This document shows positions 24,851 through 32,678 of a stretch of DNA of 44,929 nt, piece after piece. The stretch comes from Bodonicaedibacter sp963693005 (lineage in GTDB: Bacteria > Pseudomonadota > Alphaproteobacteria > UBA6184), in contig OY843729.1 of the NCBI GenBank assembly GCA_963693005.1, positions 1 to 44,929 on the forward strand, in the 5' to 3' direction. The position numbers and the translations under genes are program-made. Within the stretch, counting starts at the first letter, position 1. Each line of letters starts with the position of its first letter. The notes below the pieces were generated by a model. It was not told where the DNA came from. It saw only the letters and a list, made by a program, of their open reading frames with translations, and made no database searches.

Positions 24851-24977
24851 AGCTGGCGTGTATGCAGTAGATGTTATAATGAGTGTGGTGATGACGCTGC
24901 CTTCTAAGAGGCTATCATATTAAATGATTCTTGTGCTAAAATGCGACGTAAGAATTGATATATTTATAGGAGAAATT

Positions 24978-25619
24978 ATGAAAAGTTCTTTGTTTTTGTT
25001 AATGATGCTTTTTCTGATCCGGCTTGAAGCTAGCGGAATTGAGGGCACCTGGGAATTTACAGGGGTTGTTAAAGGGGACTTCGAGGTAGTACATATACAC
25101 ATCGATAGTGGCAATGTTTGTGTATCTTCCTCTGATGCATACAAATTATCGGTTATGAAATATTTCTCGAGAGAGCCGAGATGCCTGATCCAAACTTCTA
25201 TTGATAGTCGAACCTTATGGGTTAATTTCCGAAAACAACCTGGATTTGTTGAAAAATGCGTAGCGGATTTCAAATTATCTGCACCACCCTATACAAAAAT
25301 AATCATAGAATCAGGAGAGCCTGAATTAAAAATAGAAGATATGACTGGTGAAATAGATGTAAGTCTTGGCTTGATTGGGGCCACTAAAAATAATGACTTA
25401 CCGTGCCTGTTATCTTTTTTTTCGAACATACAGCCACAGCTTGGAACACGCCAGTTTCCCAATCTTCAACCTATCGTTTTTCCACAGCATATTTCATCGT
25501 TTTTTACTTACTCATCAGTCTTATCAATATTACATAGAATGTTGTATACGCTAAGAGCTGCTCCCACAATAAGAACATCTATGCATTTTGTGGCACCTAG
25601 CCCTCTCAACCGGATATAG
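24978..25619 (+). CDS. Small secreted protein of unknown function
   Basis: 213 residues from ATG 24978 (MKSSLFLLMMLFLIRLEASG), chosen over the open frame from 24924 because ATAGGAGAAATT lies directly before it and a signal peptide follows. The mature part has IEGTWEFTGVVKGDFEVVHI, beta-rich in appearance, and several Cys residues (about 47, 69, 94), suggesting disulfides. The last about 40 residues have different composition and run towards an IS200 remnant, so the true C-terminus may have been altered. No family recognised. Confidence 0.55.
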   Translation: MKSSLFLLMMLFLIRLEASGIEGTWEFTGVVKGDFEVVHIHIDSGNVCVSSSDAYKLSVMKYFSREPRCLIQTSIDSRTLWVNFRKQPGFVEKCVADFKLSAPPYTKIIIESGEPELKIEDMTGEIDVSLGLIGATKNNDLPCLLSFFSNIQPQLGTRQFPNLQPIVFPQHISSFFTYSSVLSILHRMLYTLRAAPTIRTSMHFVAPSPLNRI

Positions 25620-25632
25620 ATCGGCGTCGGTA

Positions 25633-25800
25633 CACAGCCAAGATGGAGAGATAAAAACAGGCCATAGTGTATACCGACTTGAATATCACGTGATGTGGGT
25701 ATGCAACTACCGACGCTGAATCCTAGTGCCACAAGTTATCTGAGCCGAGTATTAAGGAAGTACTCCCGTAGTGGTCATCGAAACGATTGAACATCCAAGA
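25633..25800 (+). pseudogene. IS200/IS605-type Y1 transposase, N-terminal fragment with stops
   Basis: The frame reads HSQDGEIKTGHSVYRLEYHV, then MWVCNYRR-stop-ILVPQVI-stop, which matches the start of IS200 TnpA (HSVYxLxYHxVWVxKYRRxVL). Three in-frame stops. The HUH motif region is not preserved. It complements the C-terminal fragment at 2850-3158. Confidence 0.7.
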
Positions 25801-25875
25801 CAACTCTGTTTAGAGTCGTGACCGTTAGAACTACAGGTTTACCCGTGCGTGTCTATATTAGCGTGAACACGTAAT

Positions 25876-26485
25876 CTGGTGTGTAAAGTTCTCTCTCGCT
25901 TTTAAGGATGTATTGAAGAAACGCGAACGTCGGATATCTGACAAATGGCATTTCGATGAAATGAGTCTTCGGATTAAAGGGGAACCCTACGTATTATGGC
26001 GAGCCGTCGATTCGAATGGCGTAGAGCTGGATGTCTTTCTACAGAGGCGTCGCAACAAAGCTTCTTCGATACGGTTCTTAAGCCGATTGCTGAAGAACTA
26101 CACTACCCCAAGAGTGATTGTCACTGATAAGCTGAGAAGTTATATCAAGCCGATTAAGCGGATGTGTCCCGGTACAGATCATCGATCCCATAAGGGTCTG
26201 AATAATCGGGTTGAGAATGGGCATCAGCCTACGAGAAGGAAAGAGAAGACATTGATTAAGTACAAGTCCTCTCAAGGGACCCAGACGTTGCTTTCCTTAA
26301 TGGGAAAAGTCAGGAACCTCTTTGCTGTCTCAGTGAATCGGTATCGACAACCTGCATGCTTGAGAAGACGGAACTTCGTGGCCGCTAAATCCCTCTGGGA
26401 TCATTCGGCCTCTGAGGCTCTTTACGCCTAATTCCTAAAACTAAGCCCATCCAATTTACTCGGAATACGTTAACTTGACGATGCC
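25876..26485 (+). mobile_element. IS6-family element type A, 5'-truncated
   Basis: Identical to the type A element from CTGGTGTGTAAAG to the right end TTAACTTGACGATGCC. The left end and HTH region are missing. The remaining frame (172 codons from TTG 25913) still has all three catalytic acids, but without the DNA-binding part and left repeat it is not mobile. Confidence 0.92.
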
Positions 26486-26486
26486 A

Positions 26487-26561
26487 ATACATGAGTTAGA
26501 CGCTGAAATTGAACGAAGAGAGGAGTGTATCCAAGAAGCTCGACAGCTTCGTGTATCTTAA
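26487..26561 (+). pseudogene. C-terminal tail of an unrecognised gene cut by IS
   Basis: 24 codons open from the IS edge (IHELDAEIERREECIQEARQ, then LRVS and stop): a charged helical tail. Too short to identify. Confidence 0.3.
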
Positions 26562-26728
26562 ACGAATGGAGCCTCCATTTCGATTCCAAGTCTTTTTGAC
26601 TTTTCGGACCTCGCAATGACACTTCCATCATTATTCGACAACACCACTATAGGAACACCTTCCAAGTTCGGCTGAAACACTCGCTCACAAGATGCATAGA
26701 AATTCGAACAATCAGTTAATGCGTACAT
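26558..26728 (-). pseudogene. UmuC N-terminal remnant
   Basis: ATG 26726-26728 starts a 56-codon frame: MYALTDCSNFYASCERVFQP, then NLEGVPIVVLSNNDGSVIAR and SEKSKRLGIE. This is the hallmark start of UmuC (ALVDCNNFYASCERVFQPxL and VLSNNDGCVIARS). It stops at TAA 26558-26560, where the catalytic domain should continue. The matching C-terminus lies far away at 5443-5751 and 43870-44178, so umuC was broken into at least two dispersed pieces. Confidence 0.88.
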
Positions 26729-26745
26729 TGCACTATATGTTGTAC

Positions 26746-26771
26746 ATAAAGTTCGCGGCCGCGAACTTTAT
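26746..26771. promoter_or_regulatory. parS-like 26-bp palindrome, site 1
   Basis: Perfect palindrome with core GTTCGCGGCCGCGAAC (26751-26766) flanked by ATAAA/TTTAT. The core fits GTTNNNNGCNNNNAAC, the pattern of RepB/ParB sites in repABC-type plasmids. It overlaps the stop end of the rep gene. Very G+C-rich in an AT-rich context. Confidence 0.8.
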
Positions 26772-28039
26772 ACCAGCTCTTCTTCATTAACCAGAATGTC
26801 TTTCAGCTCAAAAGAATGTTTTTTAAATATATCAATTAACCTCTTGTCGTATTTTTGTTTTATCTGCGTGACAGCATACGGATTTGGATGGTTAATATTA
26901 AGCACTCCATCGACAAAACAAAAGTACGCTGCATGAAACCATGACTTATATATTGCTTCACCAAACTCCTGATATATATCAGTTCTTATCTCGAGAAACT
27001 CTTCAGACTCCTCCCCCTTTAGCTCGACAAACTCAGACGGATGACACTCTGTGTTTTGTATCTTATTTATCCGAGTTATTGCCTCTTCAGGCGTATGCCA
27101 TCCCTCATCAAGCGCTTTCATAAAGAAAGCAATGGGGTTTTTTATCTTGTTTCCCTGCTGGGATAGGGTGTGCTGATAATAGTCAACCCCTCTTTGCACT
27201 TCAGACTCCGAGTATTTTTCAAATAGCTTTTTTGCTTTTAATTCACAGCCAAGAATCGTCGCCATAGATTTTTGAAGCTCTGTGCTTAATAGCGGTTGTG
27301 ATTTGTGAGTATGATCAGTTAACTCTGTATCGCGCTCAATCTCAAACGCTACCCACTTTATTTTACGGCCCTCTTTTTTTTCAATGAGATTGAGCGATAG
27401 GTCAGTTTTAAGATTTATTTCTTTAATCGCCTTATTTAACACTTTCGATTTATATAAAGCATAATTTTTAGAATACGATGCACTATTACCTGAGGTGAGA
27501 TGACAGATCTTTTCCCATTCCAACCAAGTAGAAGTAGTTGCATCTGTTTTTTTAGAGCTTAACTCTTCTATCGATAGTTCCCAAATAACTAGCGAATTTT
27601 TGCTGTCGAGTGTACTTTGTACATCAAGATCAATTTTTGCATATATATTTGGATTATAGAGAACTTCTCTTAGGAACTTTCCAAAAGAATACTCTATAAC
27701 ACCATCCTTTATTGAAACATCTGCTAAACATGCAGATGAAACCCACTTGCGCTTTTTATCTTTCTCAAGAATATTCCATTTTACATTTTCTCGCGTCAGT
27801 CCGGCCAATGCATCTTTCAGTCGATGATTTAAATTACTACTTTGAGACCAACTCAAACTCTGCATTAAATCAACAACACGCAGGGAGTGATACTTATCAT
27901 CTCTAATCGACGGAAACGCTTTGTAAACAAATAAATTGAATATTTTCTTTTGGACCATTGTCAAGCTTGAGCTTGAGTGGACGGTAGCAGTATGCTTTAA
28001 TAAAAGCCTCTTCCGAATATTATAAAGGGGTGTTTTCAT
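26768..28039 (-). CDS. Plasmid replication initiator, Rep_3-type with DnaA domain I-like C-terminus
   Basis: 423 residues. Residues 1-240 look like the tandem winged-helix Rep_3/RepB initiators (MVQKKIFNLFVYKAFP, SLRVVDLMQSLSW, SLVIWELSIEELSSKK, ALYKSKVLNKAIKEINLKTD with W-E-K near). Residues about 350-410 (IYQEFGEAIYKSWFHAAYFC, then VDGVLNINHPNPYAVTQIKQ with KYDKRL) resemble the DnaA N-terminal domain, which binds DnaB helicase. Such a fusion would let Rep both bind iterons and recruit helicase. It lies next to iterons 87 bp upstream of its start, consistent with autoregulation and origin binding. Confidence 0.82.
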   Translation of the reverse strand: MKTPLYNIRKRLLLKHTATVHSSSSLTMVQKKIFNLFVYKAFPSIRDDKYHSLRVVDLMQSLSWSQSSNLNHRLKDALAGLTRENVKWNILEKDKKRKWVSSACLADVSIKDGVIEYSFGKFLREVLYNPNIYAKIDLDVQSTLDSKNSLVIWELSIEELSSKKTDATTSTWLEWEKICHLTSGNSASYSKNYALYKSKVLNKAIKEINLKTDLSLNLIEKKEGRKIKWVAFEIERDTELTDHTHKSQPLLSTELQKSMATILGCELKAKKLFEKYSESEVQRGVDYYQHTLSQQGNKIKNPIAFFMKALDEGWHTPEEAITRINKIQNTECHPSEFVELKGEESEEFLEIRTDIYQEFGEAIYKSWFHAAYFCFVDGVLNINHPNPYAVTQIKQKYDKRLIDIFKKHSFELKDILVNEEELV

Positions 28040-28126
28040 AAAGCTCGCGCTATTATCGTGAATACAGATTATATGAAACTAGTAGCTCGGTCAAGTTTTC
28101 ACTCATTTCTTTACAGAAGCACACCT

Positions 28127-28298
28127 CTACTAATCTTATATAGATTTGCTACCTTATTTATATAGTTCTACCAATTTTATATAATGGGGCTACCTTCCTT
28201 ATATAAATCAGCTACTGTATTTATATGAGTGGGCTACCAACCTTATATGGTTTAGCTACCAATCATATATATCCTGGCTACTAATTTTATATAGTTTG
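28127..28298. other. Origin of replication with eight iterons
   Basis: Eight copies of a degenerate unit CTACYWWYYTTATATA start at 28127, 28149, 28168, 28190, 28212, 28234, 28256 and 28278. Spacing is 22 bp except one 19-bp step, so most face the same side of the helix. They are AT-rich, directly upstream of rep, and lack intervening spacers of unique sequence, as expected for Rep_3-type iterons. Confidence 0.85.
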
Positions 28299-28388
28299 TC
28301 TTCCTTAAGGACCGAAGCGCGCGGCTTATGCGAGGGTTCTAAATATATAAACACTGTTAAATATATAAATACTTAAACTCATTAAAGG

Positions 28389-28706
28389 TTAGGTGTCTGT
28401 ATTAAAGTCAATCAAATCAGGTATATTCCCATTTAGTACCTCGGATATAGGCTGTAACCCTATACAAGCTGGCGTATAGAATACAATTCCATAAGACTCA
28501 TATAACTTTCGTAGTCGTGTAATCGTAGATAGTTTTGCACGTCCAGGATAAGAGTATGGGTCGTGAGCTTCTATACGGAGAATAGTACTACCGGCGATAC
28601 CAGTTAAGTTTGTAATTGTCTTCACTTTAAAGTTCAAGGCATAACGAGCAGCCCTTAGATGAAAGGTAGTTATATCATGTGTGTATTTCAGTATTTGCAT
28701 TGTCAT
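28389..28706 (-). CDS. Small Xre-type HTH regulator near the origin
   Basis: 105 residues. FHLRAARYALNFKVKTITNL with TGIAGSTILRIEAHDP is a Cro/C1-type helix-turn-helix in which the recognition helix follows TGIAGSTI. The C-terminus (LRKLYESYGIVFYTPACIGL) resembles small phage or plasmid regulators. Position between the iterons and parAB suggests control of copy number or of partition genes. No strong ribosome site; ATG 28700 is an alternative. Confidence 0.7.
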   Translation of the reverse strand: MTMQILKYTHDITTFHLRAARYALNFKVKTITNLTGIAGSTILRIEAHDPYSYPGRAKLSTITRLRKLYESYGIVFYTPACIGLQPISEVLNGNIPDLIDFNTDT

Positions 28707-28781
28707 AGAACAATTAAATCAGACTGAGTTATAGCATAAGTAGTTACAGTAAAAAAGGCGCAACGACACGCATAAAAATAA

Positions 28782-28820
28782 TATATAAAACACGCTTTAT
28801 ATGATAGCGTGTTTTATATA
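28782..28820. repeat. 14-bp-stem perfect hairpin between the Xre gene and parA
   Basis: TATATAAAACACGC pairs perfectly with GCGTGTTTTATATA around an 11-base loop. It lies in a 298-bp gene-free stretch (28707-29003) that is otherwise featureless. It could be a bidirectional terminator or an origin-associated structure such as a single-strand site. Confidence 0.5.
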
Positions 28821-29003
28821 TTCTGTCTTTTGGACAAATAAACCTATCTCGTTATAACGTTTATCGGGTAAGACTTTGGCATTGATCTCATTTAGCCGAG
28901 TGACTAACAGAGCGCTGCGCGCAGCCTATTATCGGCCCGACTGCAATACTGATTGCAATTAAACCTAGATGGTGCTATTGTCAATGGTGTTGGGATACCA
29001 AGC

Positions 29004-29029
29004 ATAATGTTCGCGGCCGCGAACATTAT
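29004..29029. promoter_or_regulatory. parS-like 26-bp palindrome, site 2
   Basis: Core GTTCGCGGCCGCGAAC at 29009-29024 flanked by ATAAT/ATTAT. It lies directly upstream of parA and could couple ParB binding to parAB autoregulation. Confidence 0.8.
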
Positions 29030-29049
29030 AGGTGAAAGACAGGGGGGCT

Positions 29050-30021
29050 ATGAGAAAGTATGAAGCAAGTGGACTAACGCAAGCCTTTATAGGGAAACTT
29101 GCTGGTGGAGTGTCTACATCGACTGTTAGTAGATACATAAAAAAGAATGGCATCAAGCCCATGGCAAACTCTTCTAACAGGAATCTTCGATATCCGATTG
29201 AAGATGTCGCGAATATTGTTTTCCATCTATTCTCAAAAAGTTTTGAATTATCACATAAAGTTCAAACTTTCTATAACTTTAAAGGTGGAACCGGAAAAAC
29301 AAGTCTGTGTTTTCAGATCTCTTCACACATGGCCCTATTAGGTTTTAAGGTTTTGGTCATAGACGCAGATCCTCAGGGACACTTGTCTACTTCGTTCGGG
29401 ATTAGAAATGATGAAAACCATCGAACATTGTTTGATATCATTGCAGAAAATATTCCGATTTCTGATGCTGTACATTTTGTGTATCCAAATTTACACTGTA
29501 TTCCAGCAAACTTATCTCTAACAAGGCTAGAGGTTGCTCTTAATCAGATGCCTAAGCGAGAAGAACGAGTTCAGATTGCTTTTGCAGACTCTTTGGAAAA
29601 ATATGACTTTATAATGTTTGATAGTAACCCGACTATTAGTCAGCTTAATCGCAACCTTATCGCCTTTTCAGATAGGTTGAACGTTATTTGTGAAACACAA
29701 CCATATAGTTTGAATGGATTGAAAATTCTCTTCGAAGACCTAGAGCGATTTTGCGAATCTATGCAAATGAAAATGCCGGACATTAGTATTATACCTAATA
29801 AGTATGAGGATAGAACCTCTTCGTCAGCAGAGGCGATGACGATATTGAGAGAATATTATAGTAGTTACATGAAGCCTGATTTTGCCGTAAGAAAGTCTGA
29901 AGATATTAATATCTCAGCCAAGAATTGCTTACCACTTTCTTTTTTTGCGAAGAGTAATTCGATTGCCTTTGAGGATATTGTGGATTTATTGCATTATCTT
30001 CTCAAGCAGTCGAGTAGATAA
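29050..30021 (+). CDS. parA: ParA partition ATPase with N-terminal HTH
   Basis: 323 residues from ATG 29050 (AGGGGGGC upstream); GTG 29032 is an alternative start. The N-terminal part (GLTQAFIGKLAGGVSTSTVS with RYIKKNGI) is a helix-turn-helix as in the type Ia ParA group. It has a deviant Walker A FKGGTGKTS (about 77-85 from this start), VLVIDADPQGHLSTSFG and FDSNPTISQL, the Walker B-type region. The HTH predicts autorepression. It forms an operon with parB 22 bp downstream. Confidence 0.92.
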   Translation: MRKYEASGLTQAFIGKLAGGVSTSTVSRYIKKNGIKPMANSSNRNLRYPIEDVANIVFHLFSKSFELSHKVQTFYNFKGGTGKTSLCFQISSHMALLGFKVLVIDADPQGHLSTSFGIRNDENHRTLFDIIAENIPISDAVHFVYPNLHCIPANLSLTRLEVALNQMPKREERVQIAFADSLEKYDFIMFDSNPTISQLNRNLIAFSDRLNVICETQPYSLNGLKILFEDLERFCESMQMKMPDISIIPNKYEDRTSSSAEAMTILREYYSSYMKPDFAVRKSEDINISAKNCLPLSFFAKSNSIAFEDIVDLLHYLLKQSSR

Positions 30022-30043
30022 TTAAGTTAAAGTTATTGGGGTT

Positions 30044-30883
30044 TTGGATGTGAGTAAGAAAATGAAAGTAAGATACAAAAAGCCTTCAGCGGAGTTAACA
30101 GAGATGGCTGCCCCTAAGTCTGTTACAGCTACACGTGCCAGTATTGGAAATGAGGATATGGTGTCGGATGTCTATTCTATTCAGGTGCAAAACCTAGTCC
30201 CATTTCAAAGCCAAGCGCGTCGAGTATTTAAAGCAGAAGAGATTAATTCTCTCGCCCAAACAATTCAAGAGTATGGAGTGCGTCAGCCACTGACGGTAGT
30301 AAAAGACAAAACGGCAGAAGAAAAATATCAAGTGGTGAGTGGTGAGCGTCGTTTGCGAGCAGCTATTCAGGCTGGCTTGTCTAGAGTTCCTTGTGTGATT
30401 TTACACAACTTTCAAAAGGCAGACGAAATTGCAATAATTGAAAATATACACAGGTCTGATTTACATCCGGTGGAAGCTGCCAGTGCATATAATAAGCTTT
30501 TGGAAACAGGAAAATACCTAACACAACAAGAACTGGCGGATAAACTCTCTTTAAAGAAGTCGTCAGTATCTGAGCATTTAAAGTTAGCCCGATTGCCGCA
30601 AGATATTCAAGAGTATTTAGTCCGACACGATATTCGATCAAGAGATGTTCTGAGAAAGTTAATGTCTTTGGACAGCTCAGAAGAAATGAAATCATTTCTT
30701 AATGTGGCCCCGACGTTATCCAGCCAGGTTATTAGTGGGGGGATGAAGTCAATATCCATTTTAAGGATATCTTTGTCGGAAGGAAACTATACGGTTCAAA
30801 AAAAAGCCATGCGCTTACTTAGCGAATCGCAGAAGAAGAGTTTGAAAGAAAAATTGCTGGAAATTGCTTCTCAACTCATATAG
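30044..30883 (+). CDS. parB: ParB centromere-binding protein
   Basis: 279 residues (TTG 30044; GTG 30050 and ATG 30062 are possible starts). Domains: N-terminal ParA-interacting tail, ParB/Srx CTPase domain with GERRLRAA (100-107) and ENIHRSDLHPVEAA (133-146), and a KorB-type helix-turn-helix at about 155-185 (LTQQELADKLSLKKSSVSEH). It binds the parS palindromes found before parA, after parB and behind rep. The stop codon lies inside parS site 3. Confidence 0.93.
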   Translation: MDVSKKMKVRYKKPSAELTEMAAPKSVTATRASIGNEDMVSDVYSIQVQNLVPFQSQARRVFKAEEINSLAQTIQEYGVRQPLTVVKDKTAEEKYQVVSGERRLRAAIQAGLSRVPCVILHNFQKADEIAIIENIHRSDLHPVEAASAYNKLLETGKYLTQQELADKLSLKKSSVSEHLKLARLPQDIQEYLVRHDIRSRDVLRKLMSLDSSEEMKSFLNVAPTLSSQVISGGMKSISILRISLSEGNYTVQKKAMRLLSESQKKSLKEKLLEIASQLI

Positions 30884-30903
30884 TTTTCGGCCGCGAACTA
30901 TAT
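30878..30903. promoter_or_regulatory. parS-like palindrome, site 3 (slightly imperfect)
   Basis: Core GTTTTCGGCCGCGAAC (30883-30898) with ATATA/TATAT flanks; two positions differ from the perfect palindrome, still fitting GTTNNNNGCNNNNAAC. It overlaps the end of parB. Confidence 0.75.
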
Positions 30904-31082
30904 GAACCATAATCCTGGTAGCGTAAATGCTATTAGTTGTTTTCGTATTCCAAATATTGCAGTATAAATACTGGTGTCATAAGTGTATTGGTTCGATAGA
31001 CTAGTACACTACTTTTTCTGATCCAATTTGTTGTATAGGATAGATTTTGCGCTCGCAACAGACGCTATCTATATGTAGATAG

Positions 31083-31916
31083 GGCATCGTCAAGTTAAGT
31101 GAGTTGGGTTACAGGGGTTAGATGGAGCTTTGGGAATTAGGCGTAAAGAGTCTTAGAGGCCGCATGATCCCAAAGGGATTTAGCGGCCACAAACATCCGT
31201 CTTCTTAAACGTGCGGGTTGTCGGTAGCGATTCACTGAGACAGCAAAGAGGTTTCTGACTTTTCCCATTAAGGAAAGCAACGTCTGGGTTCCTTGAGGGG
31301 ACTTGTACTTAATCAATGTCTTCTCTTTCCGTCGCGTAGGCTGATGTCCATTCTCAACCCGATTATTCAGTCCCTTATGGGATCTATGATCTGTACCAGG
31401 ACACATCTGTTTAATCGGTCTGATATAGCTCCTCAGCTTATCCGTGACGATCACTCTCGGGGAGTCATAATGCTTAAGCAAACGGCTTAAGAACCGTATC
31501 GCAGAAGCTTTGTTCCGACGGCGCTGTAGAAAGACATCCAACTCAACGCCATTCGAATCGACGGCTCTCCATAAAACGTAGGGTTCCCCTTTGATACGTA
31601 AGCTCATTTCATCAAGATGCCACTTATCCGATACACGACCTTCTCGTTTCTTCAAGACATCCTTAAAGGATCTAGAGAACCTCACGCACCAGTTCCGTAC
31701 CGTTTCATGGCTCACTATAATTCCTCGATAGGCAAGCTGCTCCTGAACATCTCGATAACTAAGATTAAACCGATGATACTGCCAGATCGCACAACTGATC
31801 ACAGATCCAGGATACCTATACCGCTTCGGATTACTCACTAACTTCATCAACACGCCCTATGTTTAAACACCATCTCCCTATATACCACATTCAATCTAAC
31901 TTAACTTGACGATGCC
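31083..31916 (-). mobile_element. IS6-family element type B, complete copy 3
   Basis: 834 bp, 18-bp inverted ends, inverted relative to copies 1 and 2. Flanks show no target duplication. Confidence 0.93.
31137..31853 (-). CDS. IS6-family DDE transposase (type B)
   Basis: Identical product to 9362-10078; predicted active. Confidence 0.93.
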   Translation of the reverse strand: MLMKLVSNPKRYRYPGSVISCAIWQYHRFNLSYRDVQEQLAYRGIIVSHETVRNWCVRFSRSFKDVLKKREGRVSDKWHLDEMSLRIKGEPYVLWRAVDSNGVELDVFLQRRRNKASAIRFLSRLLKHYDSPRVIVTDKLRSYIRPIKQMCPGTDHRSHKGLNNRVENGHQPTRRKEKTLIKYKSPQGTQTLLSLMGKVRNLFAVSVNRYRQPARLRRRMFVAAKSLWDHAASKTLYA

Positions 31917-32017
31917 CTTTAAATGTCTCAGTTGGGGTGTCCGAATAGGGTATACCTCAAATGGGCGTCACCCTGAATATAACAAATAAGTCAGGATAGA
32001 GTCTAATATTTTAAAGG

Positions 32018-32046
32018 TTGACAGAAACAGTCAAAGGTCATAGAAT
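32018..32046 (+). promoter_or_regulatory. Sigma70-like promoter of resolvase copy 2
   Basis: TTGACA (32018-32023), 17-bp spacer, TAGAAT (32041-32046). GAGGG (32075-32078 region) precedes ATG 32084. Same design as resolvase copy 1. Confidence 0.65.
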
Positions 32047-32083
32047 ATTTCTTGACACTTATTGAAAGATTCTGAGGGAATTT

Positions 32084-32644
32084 ATGAAAGGGCAACGTAT
32101 TGGTTATGTGCGTGTGAGTACGGAGGAGCAAAACCCTGAAAGGCAGCTTGACGGGATTAATCTAGATCGAACGTTTATCGATAAAGCATCTGCAAAAGAC
32201 ACCCACAGACCGGAACTACGGGAAATGTTAGTCTTTATAAGAGAAGGCGATACATTAATCGTACATAGTATGGATAGATTAGCGCGCAACCTGAGTGATT
32301 TGAGAGAGTTGGTGATAAGTCTTACTCAAAGAGGGGTTAGAGTAAAGTTTATCAAGGAAAATCTATCGTTTAGTGGAGAAGACTCTCCTATGGCGATGTT
32401 ACTGTTGTCCGTGATGGGGGCGTTTACTGAATTCGAAAGAGCGCTTCTAAAGGAGCGGCAACGGGAAGGGATTGAGTTAGCGAAGAGGAGAGGAGTATAC
32501 ACGGGTCGTAAGCGAGCACTGTCAGAAGATCAAATCATAGAGCTCAGAGAACGAGTCCGAAACGGAGAGCGAAAGAGCGATATAGCCAAATCTTTACACA
32601 TCAGTCGCGAAACTCTCTACCAATATTTAAGGAAAGAAACTTAG
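32084..32644 (+). CDS. Serine resolvase (Tn3-type), copy 2
   Basis: 186 residues; MKGQRIGYVRVSTEEQNPER, catalytic Ser12, DTLIVHSMDRLARNLSDLRE and C-terminal HTH as in copy 1, about 85-90% identical. The two copies are in opposite orientations on either side of the replication-partition block, so they or their sites could invert or resolve that 10-kb segment. Confidence 0.93.
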   Translation: MKGQRIGYVRVSTEEQNPERQLDGINLDRTFIDKASAKDTHRPELREMLVFIREGDTLIVHSMDRLARNLSDLRELVISLTQRGVRVKFIKENLSFSGEDSPMAMLLLSVMGAFTEFERALLKERQREGIELAKRRGVYTGRKRALSEDQIIELRERVRNGERKSDIAKSLHISRETLYQYLRKET

Positions 32645-32678
32645 CACTTTTTATATTGTGTGTAATGTAGCTAGGTGA

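Noticed and set aside
28127..28298. Regular 22-bp repeats could be read as a CRISPR array
   Set aside because: The repeats are degenerate, contiguous and lack unique 30-bp spacers; they lie beside a rep gene and fit iterons.
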